Source: Pontivivens marinum
GTDB taxonomy: Bacteria; Pseudomonadota; Alphaproteobacteria; Rhodobacterales; Rhodobacteraceae
Reading direction: 5' to 3'
NCBI RefSeq assembly: GCF_900231835.1
Contig: NZ_OCTN01000004.1
Location: forward strand, 1-64,000
DNA length: 64,000 nt
Positions 59,401 through 64,000 of the stretch are shown piece by piece. The notes beneath the pieces are model-generated. The model was not told the origin of the DNA. It was given only the letters and a program-made list of their open reading frames with translations, and ran no database searches. Positions within the stretch are counted from its first letter, which is position 1; each line of letters begins with the position of its first letter. The translations under genes were made by a program, and so were the position numbers.

Positions 59401-62234
59401 CCACATGGGAGCGTGGCAACATTCAGGCCATCGAGTTCATCGCCATGGATCTGCAAGCTGGCGAGAACTCTATCGTCCTGACCGGTATCGGCCCCTTCGG
59501 GAATGAGCGTATGCGTGAGGAGATTACGATCTTCGCGCCAGGTGATCCTGAGCGTCTGGACATTGTTGCACCGGCTGAGGCTGCTGCGATCCCCGGCAAC
59601 CGTATCCCCGTTGTCGTGCGTATTCTGGATGGCGCTGGCACTCCGGTTGAGGCTTCCGCGACTGTAACCCTGCGTGCGCAGGCCGGATTGTGGGACGTTA
59701 CCGATATTCGCCCAAATCAGCCCGGCGTTCAGGCCTATATCGACAATGGTGAGGCGACATTCGACCTGATCCCACCACAAAACACGGGTCCTGAGGTTAT
59801 CTCGGTTGAGAGCAGCTTTGGTGGTGCAGAGACGGAGATCGTGTTCACGCCAAACCTTGATGAGCGTATCCTCGTCGGTATCATCGAGGGCGCCGTTGCA
59901 CTGAACGGTCGTGGTGACCTGATCGAGGAATCGCGGATCAGCCCCTTTGAGGAAACAGCCACCGGTCTGCGTGGCGAGGTTTATCTGAAGGGTCGCATTC
60001 GCGGCGATGCTCTGCTGACACTCAGCTACAGCTCCGACCGTGATACAGAGGACCGCCTGTTCCGTGATATTCGGGGGGATGAGTACTACCCCGTCTACGG
60101 CGATAACTCCGAGCGTGGCTTTGACGCGCAATCCTCCAGCAGCCTGTTCGTAAAGATCGAAAAGGGCGACTCCTACGTTCTGTACGGTGATATCGCAATC
60201 GAGGCTGAATCCGATGCCTTCGAGCTGGGCGGGTACAGCCGCGTTACCACAGGTGGTAAGGCGCATTGGCAGGAGGACGGCGTTTCGATCACGATCTTTG
60301 CCGCCCGCACCACATCGACACAGCGCGTGGTTGAGGTTGCCGCACGCGGTGTCTCCGGTCCCTATGACGTGGATCTTGGCACTTATGTTGAGGGCAGCGA
60401 GCGCGTAGACATCCTGGTTCGTGACGAGGATACCGGTGAGATCATCACTGAATATGCGCAGCGTCGCGGCAATGACTACGTTCTCGACTTCTTCCGCGAT
60501 GCGTTGATCTTTAACACGCCGGTTAACCAGACGGATACTGACGGCAATCCAATCTCGATCCGCGTGACCTATGAGGTCGAGGAAGACGGCGCCGAGGCGT
60601 ATTGGTTGTATGGCGGTGAGGTGAACGTCGAGCTAAGCGAAACCACCACCATCGGTGCGCGCGTTGTTCATGCAGATGCGGATAGCGGCATGGCGGAGCG
60701 TGAGCGGATTTACGCCGCCTATATCCGTCGTGAACTGAGCGAGGAGAACAGCCTGCTGTTCGAAATCGCACAGGCCGAGGATTCTGACGGTAATACCGGC
60801 AATGCTGCGCGTATCGAGTTCGTGCATGAGGGGGACGCAACCCGTCTGGAAATCGAGGCAAGCACAACAGGCACCGACTTCAACCCGACAGGGTCGTCCA
60901 CGCGTGCCGGTGCAGATGAGGTGCGTGTCGATTTTACCGGCCAAATGGGTGCTGATGCCGATTTGCGCCTGTCTGCCCGCTATATCGCGGATCATGTCGC
61001 AAGTACGGAGCTTGCCGAGGCTGATCTCGTCTACACACGCCGCCTAAACGAGCAACTGACCAGCCGCATCGGTGTTGGTGTACAGCATGATTTCGAGGCT
61101 TCGGATCCGACCTCCATGCAGCTTTTGCTGGGTGTTGATGTTCGCCCGCAGGATCACCCGGGGCTTGCGCTGGGTATCGACCTTGAGCAAACGATCATTG
61201 GTGATGAATCCGGCGAGTTGAGCTTTGACGTTAGCTATGAGGTGCGTCCCGGTTGGACTGCTCTTGGTCAGGTTGATTTCGGTCTTGATCGTGAGGGCGA
61301 AGTGGACAAGATCACCCGCCTGCAAATGGGCATGGAATACCAGATGGCTGACGGCGTCCGTGGGCGTACCGAGTTCAGCGCGAATGGCGATAATCTGGAC
61401 AGCTCCAACCTAGTTCAGGGCATGCGAGGTGACTGGGATCTGACGGAACAGTGGAGCCTGGGCGTTAGCCTTGAGCATACCGAGCCTCTGGACGGAAACG
61501 GCAGTCGCCTGACCTCTCTCGCGCTGGGCACCACATGGGAGGCACCAGAGGGTGAGTGGATTGTCGAGGCCGATCTGGACCAGACATTCGAGGAGGAGGG
61601 CTCGACCTTCTACACGAATTTGGGCACGGCCTATCAGATCAATGACGATCTGACCTTCCTGGGCCGGTCGCGCCTGGCATTGGATAAACGTGGCGATGGC
61701 CCCGATCATCTGCGCCACCGGGCACGTATCGGTCTAGCCTATCGTCCGGTTGAGGATGCCCGCTTGGACATGCTGGCGTGGTACGAGCACCAGTTGGACC
61801 AAAGTGATACCCGCAGCGACACCCATATGTGGTCGATCGCAGGCACCTATGAGGTGGATCAGGATTTGCGCCTCAATGGTAAATATGCGGGCCAGTTGAC
61901 CAACCTGTCCACAGAGGGTGCCAATGGCATCGATACCGATGTGCTGACCCAACTGGTGCAGGGCGGCCTGACGTGGGACTTCGATAATAATCGTTGGGAG
62001 GCTGGCCTGAACCTGATGCAGATCTGGGATAATCAGGGCGCGCGCACCAATGCGGCAGGTATCCAGCTAAGCTATGTAATGAGCGAGGGGACCATGCTGT
62101 CCTTTGGCTACAACCACTCCATGGGCGAGCTGCCAGATAGCAGCCCATTCTATCAGGACGGTCTGTATCTTCGATTGCGGATTGTTCTTGATCACTCTCT
62201 CTGGGATCGGCTGGACTCTTTCCTGGGTGAGTGA
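56490..62234 (+). CDS. 1914-aa surface protein: DUF11 and SdrD-B-like domains plus predicted outer-membrane beta-barrel
   Basis: Sec signal at the N-terminus, then the module shared with the 878-aa protein (MSIVNVAEARYYNADLG, YSNQVSALVAEV). Beta domains follow to about residue 590; a DUF11 domain lies near 595-720 (LSLEKTADTTRVRAGEFVTYT). An SdrD-B/Cna-B-like domain lies near 730-790 (GAVFLDCNENGLRDGPEELG, TDADGQFSLFGL), and a helical linker near 840-920. From about 1160 to the end, alternating strands typical of a barrel appear (LKGRIRGDALLTLSYSSDRD, DEYYPVYGDNSERGFDAQSS, YVLYGDI). The last residues are RLRIVLDHSLWDRLDSFLGE, ending in Glu rather than the usual Phe. It is likely an outer-membrane protein displaying or exporting the repeat proteins of the operon. 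Function unknown. Confidence 0.85.
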   Translation: MPRFATHIHAFCALGLTVALFPAFTADLNAAPAPAGMSIVNVAEARYYNADLGIFETVYSNQVSALVAEVPAMEVVSNSYLRLSRGARDQHHFEVRNTGNVEIAFAAELDTGNEAGLLQNPLLIWDMNGNGVADAGEPALSATDELVLDQGESAFLIYSFDVTAFADPAETATTFLMTTARSTSAAATPIDAISPAALVDIVVGGLELQKSVVRRTVADGDELSFTLNLRNNSEFDIVTYDEIDGDTLRIDGAAVSGILVRDAIPLNTSFVAFEADAGLTPLYHLRGAPTQEYVTVEPTELADIDAVAFYLDRDYAVGRSSDLTFSVLLPEALGTVSISNIADTYLEEVAGTATLNSNEIVLRREADDAISLDFTDPTTGAFTSYGELGADTSLQLISGACNISNGIDTVDVTVVSRITGDSEVIIARETGANTGIFNTTDLPLAQMDTPVSGDGVLASVNGDTLSASIQCDGQVAEDALLVNPGNFVFNSVTNAPITDATVQILDASGTVVQTVETDSEGFFAPGSLVAGNYSYEVVPSATFTFPSVRPTFVGMDRNVATSISFGGVFSHSGGLVHRADLPVDPFYGVPLSLEKTADTTRVRAGEFVTYTVTATNNMDQALIGAEILDRPPFGTELVSGTVRLDGQVLADPTVDASGDLRFDLDTMTVAESNVLTYVLRFTALAGTGRNYNTAILDGNQAGTGTYRASNTATNYVNLDNTGGVFADEGTILGAVFLDCNENGLRDGPEELGVPGVKLATQTGLFVVTDADGQFSLFGLSPVSHVLSILPDTLPIDAEVRVTRAADMLRGGTRMVALTNGEVRTENFALDSCAPTAVEDVNARIAAFAERAQTASQFLSDLPMDASTGDRRSIRTESGSGTTTQILRGAPQAGATPAADLAEVAIETAQERQTLESIIKTLDPEAGFMGLEDGDTVLRRTTNIRVKGPADLTLYLSINDTAASSASIGELTTWERGNIQAIEFIAMDLQAGENSIVLTGIGPFGNERMREEITIFAPGDPERLDIVAPAEAAAIPGNRIPVVVRILDGAGTPVEASATVTLRAQAGLWDVTDIRPNQPGVQAYIDNGEATFDLIPPQNTGPEVISVESSFGGAETEIVFTPNLDERILVGIIEGAVALNGRGDLIEESRISPFEETATGLRGEVYLKGRIRGDALLTLSYSSDRDTEDRLFRDIRGDEYYPVYGDNSERGFDAQSSSSLFVKIEKGDSYVLYGDIAIEAESDAFELGGYSRVTTGGKAHWQEDGVSITIFAARTTSTQRVVEVAARGVSGPYDVDLGTYVEGSERVDILVRDEDTGEIITEYAQRRGNDYVLDFFRDALIFNTPVNQTDTDGNPISIRVTYEVEEDGAEAYWLYGGEVNVELSETTTIGARVVHADADSGMAERERIYAAYIRRELSEENSLLFEIAQAEDSDGNTGNAARIEFVHEGDATRLEIEASTTGTDFNPTGSSTRAGADEVRVDFTGQMGADADLRLSARYIADHVASTELAEADLVYTRRLNEQLTSRIGVGVQHDFEASDPTSMQLLLGVDVRPQDHPGLALGIDLEQTIIGDESGELSFDVSYEVRPGWTALGQVDFGLDREGEVDKITRLQMGMEYQMADGVRGRTEFSANGDNLDSSNLVQGMRGDWDLTEQWSLGVSLEHTEPLDGNGSRLTSLALGTTWEAPEGEWIVEADLDQTFEEEGSTFYTNLGTAYQINDDLTFLGRSRLALDKRGDGPDHLRHRARIGLAYRPVEDARLDMLAWYEHQLDQSDTRSDTHMWSIAGTYEVDQDLRLNGKYAGQLTNLSTEGANGIDTDVLTQLVQGGLTWDFDNNRWEAGLNLMQIWDNQGARTNAAGIQLSYVMSEGTMLSFGYNHSMGELPDSSPFYQDGLYLRLRIVLDHSLWDRLDSFLGE

Positions 62235-62235
62235 C

Positions 62236-62277
62236 GGCAGCAGCGGCGCGGAGGGGCATCTCCACGCCGCTGCTGCC
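62236..62277 (+). other. long hairpin just after the barrel-protein gene
   Basis: GGCAGCAGCGGCG and CGCCGCTGCTGCC form a 13-bp perfect stem, extended inside by GGAG/CTCC. It starts one base after the stop codon and is not followed by a T-run. It may stabilise the mRNA end ahead of the true terminator at 62312. Confidence 0.5.
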
Positions 62278-62311
62278 TTAATGGCTACAATCATTGATGA
62301 AATTTTGGGTG

Positions 62312-62339
62312 GAGCGTTGCGATTGGCAGCGCTCTTTTT
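62312..62339 (+). terminator. Rho-independent terminator of the surface-protein operon
   Basis: GAGCGTTGC and GCAGCGCTC pair over 9 bp (one U-G pair on the plus-strand transcript) with a GATTG loop, followed directly by TTTTTC. The single T-G pair works only for plus-strand RNA, which fits the operon direction. Confidence 0.8.
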
Positions 62340-62645
62340 CTATCCGAATTGCCTGGGTCACGGGCCAAATGTGCCGCGAGCTATCCCTTTGCGCTAATGA
62401 TTGCGCATAATGATTGAGGCATATTGCTATTACTGAAGCCAAGCTTTCTTAAGCTGCCCCTGAGTTTCTATGTACGCAGTGCAAATGTGTAGGAGTAACA
62501 GTCAAGTGTTTGAGGTTGTTTGCATTGCTAACCGTGTGTGCGTTTCGGGTGGACTTATTGGATGTCATGGCAACGGTCGTGCGGTCATCATTGATGGTGC
62601 CCGTGGTACATCAGGCCTCTCCCCATACTTGGTCTGACTAGCAAC

Positions 62646-62804
62646 ACCCCTTTCCTCAGATCCCTTAAGTCGTCTGGGGGGAGGGGTTAGCGAGCCTACG
62701 GATGCTCATTGGCGACCAGCTCTCATCCCTGACTGGCGTGAATGATATTATTGCGAAGCAATCCTCCGCTTGCGGCCGGGCCCCACGCCCGGCCGTCTTT
62801 TTTT
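62646..62804 (+). ncRNA. possible structured small RNA with terminator
   Basis: Arms at 62646-62660 (ACCCCTTTCCTCAGA) and 62673-62687 (TCTGGGGGGAGGGGT) pair at all 15 positions if U-G is allowed, with a 12-base loop. All the wobble pairs have T on the left arm and G on the right, so the stem forms in plus-strand RNA but would be broken in minus-strand RNA. About 90 bases downstream is a strong terminator with the same direction. No protein gene fits between. The 5' end is unknown and no known RNA family is recognised. A leader peptide or decayed gene remains possible. Confidence 0.4.
62774..62804 (+). terminator. strong Rho-independent terminator
   Basis: GGCCGGGC and GCCCGGCC pair perfectly over 8 bp around a CCCAC loop, then GTC and seven T residues follow. 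It is oriented for plus-strand transcription, yet no protein gene ends just upstream, which supports a small RNA or short leader here. Confidence 0.8.
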
Positions 62805-63083
62805 GTGGACTGCTTTCAGGAAGCTGCGGAGACCGCAGGTGCTACGGCTGTGTTGAACCTCCGCAGGCGTGGCAGGGCGCTCCTCGCAAAGATACCTGCC
62901 GCTTGACCCATTCCCAATGACGGCCCGCAAATGGCCCACCAGCCCCAGCGTGTTGCCGTTGTGGCGCTGTATGCGCGGAAATCGGTGTGGGGATCGTGTG
63001 AATGCAGCTGGGGCGACTGGGGCTATGTGCCTAATTTCACCACCACAGGCGCAGGATAGAGCTGTTCTAATCGACTAAAACAG

Positions 63084-63111
63084 TTACGGCGCAACCTGGG
63101 TTGCGCCGTAA
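63084..63111 (-). terminator. terminator on the minus strand
   Basis: TTACGGCGCAACC and GGTTGCGCCGTAA form a 12-13-bp stem. On the minus strand it is followed by CTGTTTTAG, 29 bases after the stop of the frame at 63140, so it probably ends a minus-strand transcript from there. Confidence 0.65.
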
Positions 63112-63139
63112 GCATGTGGACAGTGTTTTGTGTGCGTCT

Positions 63140-63646
63140 CTACGCAGCGATGGTCGACGGTATCGAAATTAGCTCGACGCCATCGGCGATAGCCTTCCCC
63201 GAAATTGGGATAGCAGTGCCGATGGCGAAGCTCGGCGGTATGTTCCTATCGGTGGTGTCCAGCTCAATCCGATAGTTCGATGCCGCCAAGGTCTGGAACG
63301 CACTGGGACCGTGATTGCCGGTCATAACCGGGCAGGCCAGCGTTTCGCTACTGATGTCCAGTGGCGTTCCGTTGTTTCTATAAGGAGTGCTCTGTGGGCT
63401 CAGCCGATCTGGATGCTGGTGATCAGCGTTGCAATCAAGCAGGCCATTGTTGTGAAGGTGGGGTGAGCCAGCGGTGACAGTGTACATGCGGCGCATTGTT
63501 GTATCATCTGCATTATCCTGAATGGGGGCCGCGGAAACATGCGGCTGTGTCAGTTGGATAGTCGGGGCAGGGCGTGATCTAACCTGTGGAAACGGCGCGA
63601 TTGATGGGGCTCGGGGCGTGATATTTGTCGATATTGAGCACATCAT
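63140..63646 (-). CDS. hypothetical protein
   Basis: 168 aa (start ATG 63646 or 63643; AGAAGG and CGGAG lie upstream). It is rich in Pro, Thr, Ser, His and Asn. No known domain is recognised; a part such as GNHGPSAFQTLAASNYRIELDTTD could be beta-structured. A terminator on the same strand just past its stop argues that it is transcribed. Its start overlaps the stop of a short coding-like frame upstream (ATGA-like arrangement). It may be a real small gene or a remnant. Confidence 0.4.
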   Translation of the reverse strand: MMCSISTNITPRAPSIAPFPQVRSRPAPTIQLTQPHVSAAPIQDNADDTTMRRMYTVTAGSPHLHNNGLLDCNADHQHPDRLSPQSTPYRNNGTPLDISSETLACPVMTGNHGPSAFQTLAASNYRIELDTTDRNIPPSFAIGTAIPISGKAIADGVELISIPSTIAA

Positions 63647-63727
63647 CACTCCGTCGCCTTCTTGTTTCCGAGGCGGATATCGGCCTGTTTGGCGTTGATC
63701 CGTAGCGTCTTGTTGTTGAAAGCATAT
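63647..63727 (-). pseudogene. coding-like fragment ending at the hypothetical gene start
   Basis: The minus strand reads YAFNNKTLRINAKQADIRL then GNKKATE and a stop that overlaps the next start. Codon choice and composition look like real coding sequence, but the frame is closed upstream by a stop after only 26 codons and there is no start codon. It is best read as the C-terminal end of a broken gene; no family is recognised. Confidence 0.3.
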
Positions 63728-63836
63728 TACGTTGTTTCGAGGTGAAATGCAGACAGCGGTTGGGTATCTAGCGGGGTATTCGTGTACTTATTCGGCGTAT
63801 GGATAGATTTGCTATTCCTTGGGGTAGTGTGATCTT

Positions 63837-63883
63837 GGTGCCTGCCCAAAAGCCCATGAGGAACAAACTCGCAGGCAGGCACC
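63837..63883. repeat. inverted repeat
   Basis: GGTGCCTGCC (63837-63846) and GGCAGGCACC (63874-63883) are perfect inverted repeats separated by 27 bases. It lies beyond the end of the partial minus-strand frame at 63924 and might be a transcript-end structure, though there is no T-run. Confidence 0.4.
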
Positions 63884-63923
63884 GCGCTCGCCAATGGCGA
63901 GGACGCGAACCAGGCTAAGGGGG

Positions 63924-64000
63924 TTACCTGAAGATCGCGGTCATTCGCTGTTCGTAAACCGGCCACGTGATCGAGGCGGCGTTGCCTGCATAACCATGAT
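63924..64000 (-). CDS. possible 3' end of a gene running off the window
   Basis: The minus-strand frame entering from base 64000 reads GNAASITWPVYEQRMTAIFR and stops at 63924-63926. Third codon positions are GC-rich in this frame and not in the others, as in the real genes of this window. Only 25 codons are visible, so no function can be given. Confidence 0.35.
   Translation of the reverse strand, partial: HGYAGNAASITWPVYEQRMTAIFR

Noticed and set aside
53686-60266. Minus-strand frames opposite the surface-protein genes (374, 251, 321 and 343 aa)
   Set aside because: They mirror the repetitive codons of the real plus-strand genes. They have no motifs and no ribosome-binding sites.
62702-62920. 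72-aa plus-strand frame
   Set aside because: It runs straight through the strong terminator at 62774-62804 and has no good ribosome-binding site, though its first codons could form a leader peptide.
1-64000. CRISPR arrays, tRNA or rRNA genes, phage integrase or attachment sites
   Set aside because: No regularly spaced repeats, no tRNA-like T-loop sequences in the intergenic regions and no integrase gene were seen.

Overview
This 64-kb window looks like chromosomal DNA of an alphaproteobacterium, most likely of the Rhodobacterales (Roseobacter-type). The G+C is moderately high, and the gene types (DUF2218 beside a siderophore importer, an arsR-acr3-arsC-arsH operon, an iorAB-like molybdoenzyme with cytochrome c, oxoprolinase-type hyuAB genes, Tat-exported binding proteins) fit that group. 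This placement is inference from gene content. I see no tRNA, rRNA or CRISPR array.

Layout. (1) 1-1754: the 3' part of an IS110-family element and a decayed IS3-type transposase remnant. (2) 1755-26162: a catabolic and uptake island. It has a dipeptide-type ABC importer (binding protein, two permeases, two ATPases), three paralogous M28-like metallohydrolases, two separate hyuA/hyuB pairs, two M20 amidohydrolases and a nitroreductase, with an IclR and a GntR (FCD) regulator. A second decayed IS3 remnant closes it at 26402-26799. (3) 26801-32949: an oxidative or chemical stress stretch with an NTF2-like protein, catalase, MerR regulator, NAD(P)H:flavin oxidoreductase, SDR and a frameshifted AraC regulator. 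(4) 32952-37085: a periplasmic molybdenum hydroxylase with its 2Fe-2S subunit and a triheme cytochrome c. (5) 37603-45895: a LysR regulator and an oxidative catabolic cluster (GMC oxidoreductase, enolase-superfamily enzyme, ALDH, gamma-butyrobetaine-hydroxylase-like dioxygenase, class II aldolase, beta-hydroxyacid dehydrogenase). (6) 46083-48627: arsenic resistance. (7) 48685-52669: siderophore-type iron uptake. (8) 53181-62234: three secreted or surface genes, including an 878-aa repeat protein and a 1914-aa protein predicted to end in an outer-membrane beta-barrel. (9) 62235-64000: almost gene-free DNA with strong hairpins, a possible structured RNA and fragments of reading frames.

The most unusual part is the island. 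Its solute-binding protein appears to be circularly permuted: the C-terminal lobe of the SBP_bac_5 fold comes first, directly after the Tat signal. All three M28-like enzymes carry Gly-His where the family has its catalytic Glu-Glu pair. A shared palindrome (TTTCA-N5-TGAAA) sits before the binding protein/first M28 gene, before the first M20 gene and before the second M28 gene, which fits an IclR regulon. Twin TTGTAYGACAA sites between the GntR gene and the third M28 gene fit a second regulon. Together these suggest a dedicated system for importing and stepwise hydrolysing a family of amide compounds, perhaps cyclic. The substrate cannot be read from the sequence.
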